This document shows, in pieces, positions 25,985 to 34,797 of a DNA stretch of 64,000 nucleotides. The position numbers and the translations under genes are program-made. A model generated the notes under the pieces. That model was not told where the DNA came from. It did not search any database and saw only the letters and a program-made list of their open reading frames with translations. Source of the DNA: Muribaculaceae bacterium (GTDB lineage: Bacteria > Bacteroidota > Bacteroidia > Bacteroidales > Muribaculaceae). Within the stretch, counting starts at the first letter, position 1. Each line of letters begins with the position of its first letter. The stretch is from assembly GCA_017618355.1 (NCBI GenBank), contig JAFZUL010000063.1, positions 1-64,000 on the forward strand. The letters are read 5' to 3'.

Positions 25985-27265
25985 ATGAAGAGAGACGATT
26001 TATTGTTCAGCATTATCGAGCGTGAACACCTGCGTCAACAACGTGGCATTGAGCTCATTGCCAGCGAGAATTTCGTGAGTGAACAAGTTATGCAAGCTAT
26101 GGGTAGCTGCTTGACCAACAAGTATGCCGAGGGTTATCCTGGCCACCGCTACTATGGCGGTTGCCAAGTGGTAGATGAGGCCGAGACTCTGGCTCAGGAG
26201 CGCATCAAGCAGCTCTTTGGCGCCGAGTATGCCAACGTGCAGCCTCACAGCGGCGCACAGGCCAACATGGCAGTCTTCATGGCATGCATGAAACCTGGCG
26301 ACAAGTTTATGGGTCTTAACTTGGCTCATGGCGGTCACCTCTCACACGGAAGCCCAGTTAACTTCTCGGGCCTCGTATTCCAGCAGTGCGAGTACAACGT
26401 TACCCCTGACACCAACATCGTTGACTACGACATGATGGAAGAGGTGGCACTGCGCGAGCAACCTAAGCTCATCGTGGGTGGCGCCAGCGCCTATAGCCGC
26501 GAGTGGGACTACGAGCGCATGCGCAAGATTGCCGACAAGGTGGGTGCTATCCTTATGATTGACATGGCTCACCCTGCAGGTCTTATCGCTGCTGGCTTGC
26601 TCAACAACCCATTGAAGTGGGCTCACATCGTTACCAGTACAACTCACAAGACTCTGCGTGGTCCTCGTGGCGGTATCATCTTGATGGGCAAAGACTTCGA
26701 GAACCCTTGGGGCAAGACCACCAAGAAGGGCGTAGTTCGCATGATGTCGTCGCTCCTTGACTCTGCCGTGTTCCCAGGCGTTCAGGGCGGTCCTCTCGAG
26801 CACGTCATCGCCGCTAAGGCTGTCGCTTTTGGCGAGGCTCTCCAACCCGAGTTCAAGGCTTACCAGATGCAGGTTAAGGCCAACGCACAGGCAATGGCCA
26901 AGGCTCTGCTCGACAAGGGTTATAAGATTGCCAGTGGCGGCACCGACAACCACTGCATTCTCCTCGACCTGCGTCCCAAATATCCCGACTTGACCGGTAA
27001 GGTTGCCGAGAACGCTCTCGTAGCTGCCGACATCACCGTAAACAAGAACATGGTGCCATTTGACGACCGCAGCGCCTTCCAGACCAGCGGTATTCGCCTC
27101 GGTACTCCCGCCATCACCACTCGTGGTGCCAAGGAAGACATGATGGGCGAAATAGTTGAGCTTATCGACACCGTTCTCCAGAAACCCGAGGACGAGGCAA
27201 CCATCACAATGGTTCGCGAGAAAGTCAACTTCATGATGAAAGACTTCCCAATGTTCGCCTGGTAA
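25985..27265 (+). CDS. glyA: Serine hydroxymethyltransferase
   Basis: A 426-aa pyridoxal-phosphate enzyme that interconverts serine and glycine while charging tetrahydrofolate with a one-carbon unit. Visible are [25 protein letters not shown], the PLP site [13 protein letters not shown] with Lys222, and [19 protein letters not shown] near the C-terminus. Length and motifs are standard. It is a single gene with its own promoter and terminator. Its codon use is biased towards highly expressed patterns (frequent AAG, GGC, ATC). Confidence 0.97.
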   Translation: MKRDDLLFSIIEREHLRQQRGIELIASENFVSEQVMQAMGSCLTNKYAEGYPGHRYYGGCQVVDEAETLAQERIKQLFGAEYANVQPHSGAQANMAVFMACMKPGDKFMGLNLAHGGHLSHGSPVNFSGLVFQQCEYNVTPDTNIVDYDMMEEVALREQPKLIVGGASAYSREWDYERMRKIADKVGAILMIDMAHPAGLIAAGLLNNPLKWAHIVTSTTHKTLRGPRGGIILMGKDFENPWGKTTKKGVVRMMSSLLDSAVFPGVQGGPLEHVIAAKAVAFGEALQPEFKAYQMQVKANAQAMAKALLDKGYKIASGGTDNHCILLDLRPKYPDLTGKVAENALVAADITVNKNMVPFDDRSAFQTSGIRLGTPAITTRGAKEDMMGEIVELIDTVLQKPEDEATITMVREKVNFMMKDFPMFAW

Positions 27266-27290
27266 TTATCACGACACATTATAATATAAA

Positions 27291-27325
27291 ATGAGGGCAG
27301 CCACATTCGGTTGCCCTCATTTTTT
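27291..27325 (+). terminator. Terminator of glyA
   Basis: A 12-bp hairpin (27291-27302 with 27309-27320, one G-T) with loop ACATTC and a run of six Ts, 26 bases after the stop codon. Confidence 0.9.
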
Positions 27326-27373
27326 GCATAGTTCTTAAAAATATACCAAAAAACCACTTTAAGGTGGCAAGAT

Positions 27374-27404
27374 TTTGTGAATTTTAAAAAATGTGCTACC
27401 TTTG
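27374..27404 (+). promoter_or_regulatory. Promoter of the toxin-antitoxin operon
   Basis: TTTG (27374-27377), 19 bases, TACCTTTG (27397-27404): full consensus. The ATG at 27421 follows 17 bases later, which excludes the earlier in-frame start at 27391 as it lies inside the promoter. Confidence 0.75.
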
Positions 27405-27420
27405 CAAAAAAAATAACACA

Positions 27421-27777
27421 ATGGTAATAACAATTGATGAAGTTCGTGCTTTTTTGAATGAGTTTAAGATTAAGGCAAAAGCTTTTGGCATTATTTATCG
27501 TGATGACCGAGATAAAAATGATATTAATTCCCTTTTGAAACTCGGCATTAACAATGTCATCCGTGAAGAGATTATTTTCTCTTTGGAGAAAATTGACTAC
27601 TCTGAAGGTCCAATTATAGATACTCTCAATAAAGGCGCTGATATGTGGGTCTTTGGCAAAGATTACAATGATACCGATATTTATATAAAGATTTCGGTTA
27701 GCAATAGAGCCTTGTGCATTTCTTTTCACGAGGCGGAATATCCGTTAAAATTCCCCTTTAAAACACAAACATTATGA
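27421..27777 (+). CDS. MqsR-like toxin of a type II toxin-antitoxin pair
   Basis: A 118-aa protein. Its pattern (short helical start, EIIFSLEKIDYSEGPI, then DMWVFGKDYNDTDIYIKI and ALCISFHEAEYPL) matches the MqsR-like toxins found upstream of HTH antitoxins in Bacteroidetes. MqsR proteins are RelE-fold mRNA endonucleases; the activity here is inferred from the family and the gene pairing. The stop codon overlaps the antitoxin start as ATGA, the usual sign of translational coupling. The base composition is clearly more AT-rich than glyA upstream, suggesting acquisition as a module. Confidence 0.68.
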   Translation: MVITIDEVRAFLNEFKIKAKAFGIIYRDDRDKNDINSLLKLGINNVIREEIIFSLEKIDYSEGPIIDTLNKGADMWVFGKDYNDTDIYIKISVSNRALCISFHEAEYPLKFPFKTQTL

Positions 27778-28376
27778 AAAGTCCATTTGCCGATTGCGAG
27801 GCTGCTCTTATTAAAGAGCCGGCAATAGCCACCTTTAGAGGTGAGCAATACAACTACATTTATTGTTGTTATGAATGTGAGAAAACCAAAGAGCGTTTCA
27901 CGACTGGTGAACTTGCCGAAGAAAATGTCTCTCAAATCTACAACCAATACAGAAAAAAGTATAACATTCCTTCTCCATCAGAAATTGAACAACTGCTGGA
28001 CCAGTATGGAATATCTATTGCAAAAATGACAACAATTCTTGGTTTTGGAGAAAACCAAATTTCACGATATATCAAAGGTGAAGTTCCAAACAGGGCTAAT
28101 GGTACAACTCTTAGCGTGATTAAAAACATAGATGTTTTTGAGCAATATGTCAATAATGCTGAATTCTTGCTTGGCAACAAAGCTTATAATACAATAAAAG
28201 AAAATATAGCTAAATTGCGTCACACAGACAATGCAATGGCAGTGGCAGAACCCGAAGTGAAATACAACACTAACGCCGATTCGCTTAAAATAAAGGCCTT
28301 GCAAACTATTATGAAAATTGATGACGATAAGGCGCTTCACGACATTAATTGTTATTTAGATTCTTTTCCTAGATAA
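27774..28376 (+). CDS. Antitoxin with zinc-ribbon-like N-terminus and XRE-type helix-turn-helix
   Basis: A 200-aa protein. The N-terminus starts MKSPFADCEAALIKEP and contains Cys8, Cys31, Cys32 and Cys35 (CCYECE), a reduced zinc-ribbon arrangement like MqsA. A linker with QIYNQYRKKYNIPSP leads to an HTH at about 80-103 (SIAKMTTILGFGENQISRYI). The C-terminal ~70 residues are helical with no recognised domain. Antitoxins of this family neutralise the toxin with one domain and repress their promoter with the HTH. It overlaps the toxin gene by four bases. The four-cysteine spacing is less regular than in E. coli MqsA, so zinc binding is uncertain. Confidence 0.68.
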   Translation: MKSPFADCEAALIKEPAIATFRGEQYNYIYCCYECEKTKERFTTGELAEENVSQIYNQYRKKYNIPSPSEIEQLLDQYGISIAKMTTILGFGENQISRYIKGEVPNRANGTTLSVIKNIDVFEQYVNNAEFLLGNKAYNTIKENIAKLRHTDNAMAVAEPEVKYNTNADSLKIKALQTIMKIDDDKALHDINCYLDSFPR

Positions 28377-28437
28377 AGTGTTGCATATTAAAATTTTATG
28401 CATTCTTTTCTCAACTGTATTTTGCATGGTTTCAGTT

Positions 28438-28467
28438 GGACAAGGTCGGACAAGGTTAGACAAAGTC
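28438..28467. repeat. Tandem 10-bp repeats (three units)
   Basis: GGACAAGGTC, GGACAAGGTT, AGACAAAGTC in direct succession, ending GTAC. The same decamer family appears at 32075-32124. The surrounding gap 28377-28638 otherwise holds only an inverted repeat. Confidence 0.75.
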
Positions 28468-28545
28468 GTACGTTTCAGGCTATAATCAGTCAAAAAAAGA
28501 TAGCATTTTGTTGATTAGCTAAATTTAACAGATTGGAGGGCAAAT

Positions 28546-28570
28546 TGACAAATTTTTACCAAATTTGTCA
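28546..28570. promoter_or_regulatory. Perfect inverted repeat upstream of the outer-membrane barrel operon
   Basis: TGACAAATTT, five bases, AAATTTGTCA: a 10-bp perfect dyad. It ends 21 bases upstream of a weak -7-like TAACTTCG (28592-28599) and 68 bases upstream of the ATG. Operator or attenuator; no T tract follows, so a terminator is unlikely. Confidence 0.5.
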
Positions 28571-28638
28571 CCGAGAATGAAGAATTATTATTAACTTCGT
28601 GGCGTTTAAATTATTCGCCATTTTAACCCCCAAATGAT

Positions 28639-29295
28639 ATGAAAAAGAATATTATCGCACTTTTATGCATGATTATTGCTATTGGCGCAGCTATAGCACA
28701 GAACGAAGCAAAGCAGTTCTCCATAAAGCCATACGCTGGCTTTAGTGGTTCGATGTTTTGGGGTGAAAATGCTCACCACTACGATCCTCGATATGGCTTT
28801 CATGTGGGCGTGGAAGGCGAGTATCAGTTTGCGCCCAAATGGAGCGTGGCAGCAGGAGTAGCATACTCTACAGGTGGTGCGAAAATTGGTTATAGTGATT
28901 TCTATGGCGAGCGCACTAAAACAGAGACCTTCAAGAACGACAGGATATATGTGCCAGTTGTTGCTCGCTGGTATGCTTGGCGCGGACTGTCGATAAATGT
29001 AGGTTTAGCTCCAGCATTTGTAGTTAATACTGGTGATACACATTTGGGTAATACTAAGTCAAGCAGGGAGCGGAAATTTGATTTGACCATCCCCTTAGGC
29101 ATCTCCTACGAGTTAAAAAATCACATCGTTTTCGGTATCGAGGGATTTTTAGGACTGTTGAAGATATACCCCAACAATACCACTTATACCGTGGAAGGAG
29201 TGGGCGGTGTCACCACCAATGATTTAGGAAAACTATATAAATTATATCATTACAACGGTTTTGTCTCGATAGGCTACAAGTTCAGGATAAAGTGA
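28639..29295 (+). CDS. Outer-membrane beta-barrel protein (porin family)
   Basis: A 218-aa protein with a signal peptide (residues 1-20, ending AIAQ). Alternating amphipathic strands follow: FSIKPYAGFSGSMFW, YGFHVGVEGEYQFAPKWSVA, GLSINVGLAPAFVV and HIVFGIEGFLG. It ends in a strand with aromatic residues (NGFVSIGYKFRIK). This matches the small Bacteroidetes barrels (PorT/OmpW-like). It is followed 12 bases later by a second barrel gene, so the two are probably one operon. The ligand or role is unknown. Confidence 0.75.
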   Translation: MKKNIIALLCMIIAIGAAIAQNEAKQFSIKPYAGFSGSMFWGENAHHYDPRYGFHVGVEGEYQFAPKWSVAAGVAYSTGGAKIGYSDFYGERTKTETFKNDRIYVPVVARWYAWRGLSINVGLAPAFVVNTGDTHLGNTKSSRERKFDLTIPLGISYELKNHIVFGIEGFLGLLKIYPNNTTYTVEGVGGVTTNDLGKLYKLYHYNGFVSIGYKFRIK

Positions 29296-29307
29296 TAAGT
29301 CTTTAAT

Positions 29308-30009
29308 ATGAGAAAGATTCTCTCAATAATGATATTGCTTGCTGTGCCAGCTGTGCTTTGGGCGCAGGGCGAGGATATTGTCTCGACAAGTTCACCTCTC
29401 GACGTGGAGAAGGGCACGTTTCGCCTAACTTTGGAGGACGATTTTACAGGAATCGCATACACCAAACTTGGGGTCCATGATGATTATGAAGGAACTATAT
29501 ATTTTCTCTATAACCTTGGAGTAGGTCTTGAGTATGCCTATGCCAGGAACAGAACGATTGAAGTCAATGTGCATCCTGCTATCTTGTTTTCTGCTATGGA
29601 CTGGGAAAGGTACAATTTAGCCGTTATGAATGTTACTTCTAGCGTTATGCACCGTTGGTATCATGGGCGTTGGACTTTGGGCGCTGGTTTGTCGTTTGAA
29701 TACCGCAAAGCGAAATATCTTGTAGACCGCTATGAAAACGAACCTATCGAATATCAGGATTTATATTATGGCGACAACGAGTTTGAGGAAAAGCATTACA
29801 ACATTGGTGCCGACTTGATGGCAGGCTGGGGCAAGCGCAAATGGTGGATTGGTATAAGATACTCGCCCAGGCTCATTGTCAAGGATGTTTTCCGATATAA
29901 AGAAGACCTGTTCCCGCAATTGCCAGTGACAAACCGCGCCGGAAATGTAGATCACCAGGTGGGATTCGTCATCCGAATGGCATTTAAAGTGGGGAAGATA
30001 AAGAAATAA
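29308..30009 (+). CDS. Outer-membrane protein, probable beta-barrel
   Basis: A 233-aa protein with a signal peptide (residues 1-20, ending LWAQ). It shows alternating strands such as YFLYNLGVGLEYAYA, TIEVNVHPAILF and WTLGAGLSFEYRKA, and a final DHQVGFVIRMAFKV strand. It has no specific family motif. It is arranged as the second gene after the other barrel and could be its partner. The downstream RluA-type gene faces it on the other strand, five bases away. Confidence 0.65.
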   Translation: MRKILSIMILLAVPAVLWAQGEDIVSTSSPLDVEKGTFRLTLEDDFTGIAYTKLGVHDDYEGTIYFLYNLGVGLEYAYARNRTIEVNVHPAILFSAMDWERYNLAVMNVTSSVMHRWYHGRWTLGAGLSFEYRKAKYLVDRYENEPIEYQDLYYGDNEFEEKHYNIGADLMAGWGKRKWWIGIRYSPRLIVKDVFRYKEDLFPQLPVTNRAGNVDHQVGFVIRMAFKVGKIKK

Positions 30010-30014
30010 GGCTG

Positions 30015-31718
30015 TTATAGATCATAGTAGATATTTGATGTGGTGCTGGTGAAGCTCATGTGCTCGCCCGTGATGGGGTGGGTGAAGCTTAGTGTCATGG
30101 CATGGAGATATAGACGGTCACTGGCTGTGCCGTAGAGCATGTCGCCAGTGATGGGGCTGTTGAGGCCCTGTGGGTGTGAGGCGTGTACACGGAGTTGATG
30201 GGTGCGCCCAGTGAGCGGAGTGAACTCCACTATTGTTTTGTCGCCGCGATACTCCAGCACCCGATATTTTGTGATGGCTTCTTTTCCGTTTTCCATATCT
30301 ACCAACTGCCGTGGGCGGTCGTCAAGGTTGGGACGCAGAGGCAGGTTGATAATTCCTTCTTTCTTGGGCAGTGTGCCATCGAGCAGGGCGATGTAGGTCT
30401 TGCTCACTTTGCGCTCTTCAAACTGCTGGCGCAAAAGTTTCTGCACTTCATGCGTCTTGGCAAAGACCACCAGCCCGCTTGTTGCCTGGTCGAGGCGGTG
30501 AACCTCAAAGGCGCCTTCGGCGCGTGGAACGAGGAACGAGGAAAGAAAATCGGCTCTTGTTCTCGTTTTTTCATTTTTTTGCAGCATTCCGCTCACTATC
30601 TCTAAAGCCGAGACAGCCTCTTCTTCCTTGCCGGGCACGGTGAGCATTCCCGCAGGCTTGTCAACGACAATCAGCCATTGGTCTTCGTAGATGATTTTCA
30701 GTTTATCGCTCTCGGGCTTGGTGATTAGCGGATTGCTCTCCACGTCAAGGCCTTGCAGCATGAACTCCATCAATGGCAGGCACTTGCTGCGGCAGGCAGG
30801 GTAGTAGTGGCCATGGTGGCGCACTTCGCCTTGTGGCGACTGTCCCACCCAGAACTCTGCCATACATACTGGCTTCAGGTCGTGCATGAAGGCATATTGC
30901 AGCAGTTTGGGTGCGCAGCACTCGCCAGTACCTCCAGGCGGCAAGCGATGAAGGTGTCGCTCAAAGATGGTTGCTACATCCATGCTCTCGCCTTGTGCAT
31001 TACGCACCACAAAGAGCTTGAACAACTGTTGTTGCAGCTTCTCGCTCAATGCCTTGCGCTGCACTTTGAGGTGGGCGACAGTTGCCTCTTGTTCCCTCAT
31101 TCGCTGGTCAATATGCTCTAATTCCAAGCGGTGGCGCTTCTTGAGGCGTCGCAGTTCGGCTTTCTGGAACTGGCTCTCCTTGATAAGTTGCTGTTCCTGC
31201 TCGGGCGAGAGGCTGCCTGCTGCGCGTAATGCGTCGCGGCGTTCTTTTGCTTCCTGCATGGCCTCGTGCATCTTTATCTCCTCACGCTCTTGCTTTGCCA
31301 TTATGCTGTCGAGGTGTGATTTCAATTTCTTCCTTTCGGGAGACTTCTCAAGTTCTTCAATGCGGTGGTTTATCTCAGAGATTTCGGCCTCACCAGTGCG
31401 GAACAGTCCCTGAGGCTTAAACAGGTTGTAGATGTGTGGCACGAAATATGGGTTATTGCCGTTGTGGGCAAGGTTGCCCGAGTAGGCGGCGAGGTAGCCC
31501 AGCTCATCGTTGCTGTCCTTCACCACCAGCACACCAAGCATCTTGCCGGCAAGGAGTTCGTCTTGCCATTGCTCTTGGCTCAAGGCGTAGTCCATCACCT
31601 CACGAGCGGCAATCTTGCACAGCTCATGCGGAACATAATGCATGGGGTAAGTGAACTGCTTGGGCAACTCAATGCCGCTCAAGTCACTTTGAAACCTATG
31701 TAACTTGTCATCGCCCAT
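30015..31718 (-). CDS. RluA-family pseudouridine synthase with coiled-coil insertion
   Basis: A 567-aa protein. The first ~110 residues (SGIELPKQFTYPMHYVPH, GVLVVKDSND) and the long charged coiled coil (about 120-230) are typical of the Bacteroidetes form. The synthase domain has IIYEDQWLIVVDKPAGML, the catalytic HRLDQATSG with Asp410, and TGRTHQLRVH. It isomerises uridine in tRNA or rRNA; which site is not clear from sequence. The ATG at 31718 is chosen over a GTG two codons earlier. A TAACTTTG element ends only 10 bases before it. The promoter overlaps the remnant of a SUMF1 gene on the other strand. Confidence 0.85.
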   Translation of the reverse strand: MGDDKLHRFQSDLSGIELPKQFTYPMHYVPHELCKIAAREVMDYALSQEQWQDELLAGKMLGVLVVKDSNDELGYLAAYSGNLAHNGNNPYFVPHIYNLFKPQGLFRTGEAEISEINHRIEELEKSPERKKLKSHLDSIMAKQEREEIKMHEAMQEAKERRDALRAAGSLSPEQEQQLIKESQFQKAELRRLKKRHRLELEHIDQRMREQEATVAHLKVQRKALSEKLQQQLFKLFVVRNAQGESMDVATIFERHLHRLPPGGTGECCAPKLLQYAFMHDLKPVCMAEFWVGQSPQGEVRHHGHYYPACRSKCLPLMEFMLQGLDVESNPLITKPESDKLKIIYEDQWLIVVDKPAGMLTVPGKEEEAVSALEIVSGMLQKNEKTRTRADFLSSFLVPRAEGAFEVHRLDQATSGLVVFAKTHEVQKLLRQQFEERKVSKTYIALLDGTLPKKEGIINLPLRPNLDDRPRQLVDMENGKEAITKYRVLEYRGDKTIVEFTPLTGRTHQLRVHASHPQGLNSPITGDMLYGTASDRLYLHAMTLSFTHPITGEHMSFTSTTSNIYYDL

Positions 31719-31728
31719 AATCACGCCA

Positions 31729-31736
31729 CAAAGTTA
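31729..31736 (-). promoter_or_regulatory. -7 promoter element of the RluA-type gene
   Basis: Minus-strand TAACTTTG, exact consensus, ten bases from the ATG. An approximate TTTA lies 19 bases upstream, within the coding remnant of another gene. Confidence 0.5.
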
Positions 31737-31747
31737 CAAAAAAAGTT

Positions 31748-31918
31748 GATTTTAGTAAAGTCACTCCTACAGGTCCCAATACGGGCTCTAACCGCGTGAT
31801 TCGTGGCGGTTTCTGGAATTCCCTTTCCACGTGGTGCCGTGTGTCTACTCGCGACGATATCAAACCTAGCAGCTCCGGTTCCTCCATCGGTTTGCGCCTT
31901 GCTATGTCTGCTGAATAA
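31748..31918 (+). pseudogene. 3' remnant of a SUMF1/formylglycine-generating-enzyme-like gene
   Basis: Translated on the plus strand this gives 56 residues ending in a stop codon. TGPNTGSNRVIRGGFWNS and CRVSTRDDIKP then SIGLRLAMSAE are the classic C-terminal signature of SUMF1-type proteins (RVxRGGSWN...GFRLA). Everything upstream of this domain is missing: the frame runs into the promoter and start of the RluA-type gene on the other strand. A perfect terminator still follows. It is best read as the stump of a gene cut by rearrangement. Confidence 0.75.
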
Positions 31919-31942
31919 AACGGCGTAAAATAACACATTTAG

Positions 31943-31979
31943 AGTCCGCACTGCTAAATAAACCAAGTGCGGACTTTTT
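31943..31979 (+). terminator. Terminator of the lost SUMF1-like gene
   Basis: AGTCCGCACT (31943-31952), 13-base loop, AGTGCGGACT (31966-31975), running into TTTTTG. It is intact although the gene upstream of it is truncated. Confidence 0.85.
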
Positions 31980-32074
31980 GATGCCATTTTGATTGATGTT
32001 GACAAAGATTACTCGCCAAATCTCACTCAAAAAACACACTTTTGGCGCAAAATGCTTGTTTTTTTAGAATTGTC

Positions 32075-32124
32075 GGACAATGTCAGACAGGGTCAGACTA
32101 AGTCAGACCACGTTTGACAAAGTT
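32075..32124. repeat. Tandem 10-bp repeats (five units)
   Basis: GGACAATGTC, AGACAGGGTC, AGACTAAGTC, AGACCACGTT, TGACAAAGTT: five decamers in exact 10-bp register, followed by ATAC. It is the same family as 28438-28467, 3.6 kb away. The rest of 31980-32229 shows no gene. Confidence 0.75.
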
Positions 32125-32229
32125 ATACTTTATGCCCAAGAGTCAGCTCCAAATAACTTATTATAATATTATACGTATTAATAAACTATAAAAAGAGATT
32201 GCACTAATTTATATTTGGAAACTATTTTG

Positions 32230-32237
32230 TAACTTTG
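32230..32237 (+). promoter_or_regulatory. -7 promoter element of parE-coaD
   Basis: TAACTTTG, exact consensus, 73 bases before the parE start. The -33 region (ATTT at 32207) is weak. Confidence 0.55.
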
Positions 32238-32310
32238 CAAGTTGAGACCTATGGCGCGAGGTTTCGGGTTATAAAAACACATTTGCGCCTCATTTTTGAA
32301 AGATTATTTA

Positions 32311-34260
32311 ATGGCTCAAGATTTAGAATTACAAGATAATAATCAGCAAGGTAGCGACTTTGGTGGCTATGAGAAACTTGTGACGCTCACACCTCGTGAG
32401 CACATCAGGTTGCGCCCGGGTATGTATATTGGCAAACTCGGCGACGGCTCGCAGAGCGATGACGGCATCTATGTGTTGATGAAGGAGGTGATCGACAACT
32501 CCATCGATGAGTTCAACACAGGCTTTGCCAAGCCCCGCATCGACATCACCGTCGAGGACGGTAAGGTCTCCATCCGAGACTACGGCCGTGGCATCCCCCT
32601 CGACCAGGTGAAAGACGCGTCGAGCAAGATGAACACTGGCGCTAAGTACGACACCAAGAACTACAAACGCTCAGTAGGCCTCAACGGTGTGGGTATCAAG
32701 GCTGTGAACGCCCTGTCGTCGCATTTCTTTATCCGCTCGGTGCGTGATGGCCAATGCTCGGCAGTGACCTATAAGGAAGGCCTTGTCGAGAAAGAGACTG
32801 GCATCATCGCCGCAAACGCCGATGATGAGAACGGCACCGTAGTGGAGTTTGTTCCCGATGGCACCATCTTCAAGAACTACGAGTACCGTGAGGACATCAT
32901 CGAGGTAATGGTCAAGAACTATTCGTTCCTCAATACAGGTCTGTCGCTCTACTACAACGGCAAGCGCTATCACTCGCGCAATGGCTTGAGCGACCTGGTA
33001 AACGAGAACATGACCAACGACCCGCTCTATCCGCTTATCCATTTCACCGACAATGACATTGAGGTCGTAATCACCCACGCGGCGCAGATGGGCGAGGAGT
33101 TCTACTCGTTTGTCAACGGTCAGCACACCACGCAGGGCGGCACCCACCAGAGCGCCTTCCGTGAGGCGCTGTCGCGCACCATCAAGGACTTCTACGGCAA
33201 GAACTTTGAGTATAGCGACATTCGCAACGGCATCGTCGCCGCTATTAGCATCAAGGTGGAGGAGCCGGTGTTTGAGTCTCAGACCAAGATTAAACTCGGC
33301 TCAAGCGTGATGTGGAAAGATGGCCCCACCATCTACAAGTTCATCAACGACTTCATCAAGAAGGAACTCGACAACTACCTGCACAAGACTCCCGCCACTG
33401 CCGACGTGATGCTCAAGAAGATTCAGGAGAACGAGAAGGAGCGCAAGGCGATTGCAGGCGTGACCAAGGTTACACGCGAGCGCATGAAGAAGGCAGCGTT
33501 GCACAACGACAAACTGCGTGACTGCCGCGTGCACTACAACGACAACCGCGGCGACCGTCGCGAGGAAACCTGCCTCTTTATCACCGAGGGACTCTCGGCG
33601 AGTGGTTCCATCACCAAGATTCGTGACGTGCAGACTCAGGCGGTGTTCTCGCTGCGAGGCAAGCCTCTCAACACCTTTGGGATTGCTCCAGCCTTAGTAT
33701 ATAAGAACGAGGAGTTTGGACTGCTGCAAGCCGCTCTCAACATCGAGGACGGCATGGAGGGGCTGCGCTACAACAAGGTGATTATCGCAACTGATGCCGA
33801 TGTAGATGGCATGCACATCCGTCTGCTGCTGCTCACCTATTTCTTGCAGTTCTATCCTGAGCTGGTAAAGAGCGGCCACCTCTACATCTTGCAGACTCCG
33901 CTCTTTCGTGTTCTCAACCGCAAGGATGCCAAGCGCAAGAGTCGCAGTGCAGGCCGTGAGGCGAAGAAGAACAAGGTGGAGACCTACTACTGCTACACCG
34001 ACGAGGAGCGTGTGGCAGCTATCAACAAACTTGGCGACAACGCCGAGATAACTCGATTCAAAGGCCTGGGAGAAATCTCGCCCGAGGAGTTTGTAGATTT
34101 CATCGGTCCCGAGATGCGCCTCGACCGTGTGCGTCTGCGCAAGGAGGACAACGTGAAGCAACTGCTCACCTTCTTCATGGGCAAGAACACGATGGAGCGC
34201 CAGAACTTTATTATTGACAACCTAGTAATTGAAGACGATGAAGACATCACAGTGCACTGA
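32311..34260 (+). CDS. parE: DNA topoisomerase IV subunit B (GyrB-type)
   Basis: A 649-aa type IIA topoisomerase ATPase subunit. It begins with the GHKL ATPase domain ([44 protein letters not shown]) and the transducer domain. The TOPRIM domain follows with [20 protein letters not shown] and [10 protein letters not shown]. It closes with [14 protein letters not shown]. The length and the absence of the GyrB insert favour ParE, although its ParC partner is not in the window. The ATG at 32311 gives MAQDLELQ and is preferred to the upstream TTG. It overlaps coaD by 23 bases. Confidence 0.9.
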   Translation: MAQDLELQDNNQQGSDFGGYEKLVTLTPREHIRLRPGMYIGKLGDGSQSDDGIYVLMKEVIDNSIDEFNTGFAKPRIDITVEDGKVSIRDYGRGIPLDQVKDASSKMNTGAKYDTKNYKRSVGLNGVGIKAVNALSSHFFIRSVRDGQCSAVTYKEGLVEKETGIIAANADDENGTVVEFVPDGTIFKNYEYREDIIEVMVKNYSFLNTGLSLYYNGKRYHSRNGLSDLVNENMTNDPLYPLIHFTDNDIEVVITHAAQMGEEFYSFVNGQHTTQGGTHQSAFREALSRTIKDFYGKNFEYSDIRNGIVAAISIKVEEPVFESQTKIKLGSSVMWKDGPTIYKFINDFIKKELDNYLHKTPATADVMLKKIQENEKERKAIAGVTKVTRERMKKAALHNDKLRDCRVHYNDNRGDRREETCLFITEGLSASGSITKIRDVQTQAVFSLRGKPLNTFGIAPALVYKNEEFGLLQAALNIEDGMEGLRYNKVIIATDADVDGMHIRLLLLTYFLQFYPELVKSGHLYILQTPLFRVLNRKDAKRKSRSAGREAKKNKVETYYCYTDEERVAAINKLGDNAEITRFKGLGEISPEEFVDFIGPEMRLDRVRLRKEDNVKQLLTFFMGKNTMERQNFIIDNLVIEDDEDITVH

Positions 34261-34732
34261 TGGCAAGCGTATTGCCATGTTTCAAGGGTCGTTCGATCCG
34301 TTTACTCGTGGCCATGAGTCGATAGTTCTCAGGGCATTGCCACTCTTCGACGAGATAGTGGTGGCGGTGGTCAGCAACATTGCCAAGAAACCATTCATGA
34401 GCCTCGACAACCGTCTTGAGTTCATCAAGCAGGTGTTTAAGGATGAGCCACGGGTGCGCGTGGTGGCAAGCGATGGGCTTACCGTCGATGTCGCTCGTGA
34501 GGTGGGCGCCACCTGCCTGCTGCGTGGCGTGCGCATGATTCAGGACTTCGAAAACGAGATGCACATGGCGGAGATTAACCGCCGCTTGGGCGGAATCGAG
34601 ACTGTGCTGCTCTACACCCTGCCCGAGTTCAGCCACATCAGTTCGACCATTGTGCGCGAGTTATACAATTATAATCAACCAGTTAATGAGTATATTCCAA
34701 TAAATGCCAATACAGAATTATTAGGCAAGTGA
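34238..34732 (+). CDS. coaD: Phosphopantetheine adenylyltransferase
   Basis: A 164-aa nucleotidyltransferase making dephospho-CoA from 4'-phosphopantetheine and ATP, the penultimate step of coenzyme A synthesis. It shows the [12 protein letters not shown] motif (the GH of the HxGH-like site), the [13 protein letters not shown] block and the HISSTIVRE signature. The chosen ATG lies inside the end of parE, implying coupled translation. A shorter start at 34276 (directly MFQGSFDPF) is possible. Confidence 0.93.
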   Translation: MKTSQCTDGKRIAMFQGSFDPFTRGHESIVLRALPLFDEIVVAVVSNIAKKPFMSLDNRLEFIKQVFKDEPRVRVVASDGLTVDVAREVGATCLLRGVRMIQDFENEMHMAEINRRLGGIETVLLYTLPEFSHISSTIVRELYNYNQPVNEYIPINANTELLGK

Positions 34733-34797
34733 TGCGACGACTGCTATTGCCTTGTCAGTTTGTTCGCTTTTTAGTTTGTTTACTAGAAAAATAAGAT

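Noticed and set aside
27391..27420. Ten-residue N-terminal extension of the toxin (MCYLCKKNNT)
   Set aside because: It would be translated from within the -7 promoter element, so the ATG at 27421 was used.
28438..28467. CRISPR array or replication iterons
   Set aside because: There are no spacers between the units, only three to five copies, and no cas or rep gene nearby.
31748..31918. A complete small plus-strand gene
   Set aside because: The frame has no start codon with a signal and is only the C-terminal part of a SUMF1 domain, so it is treated as a remnant.
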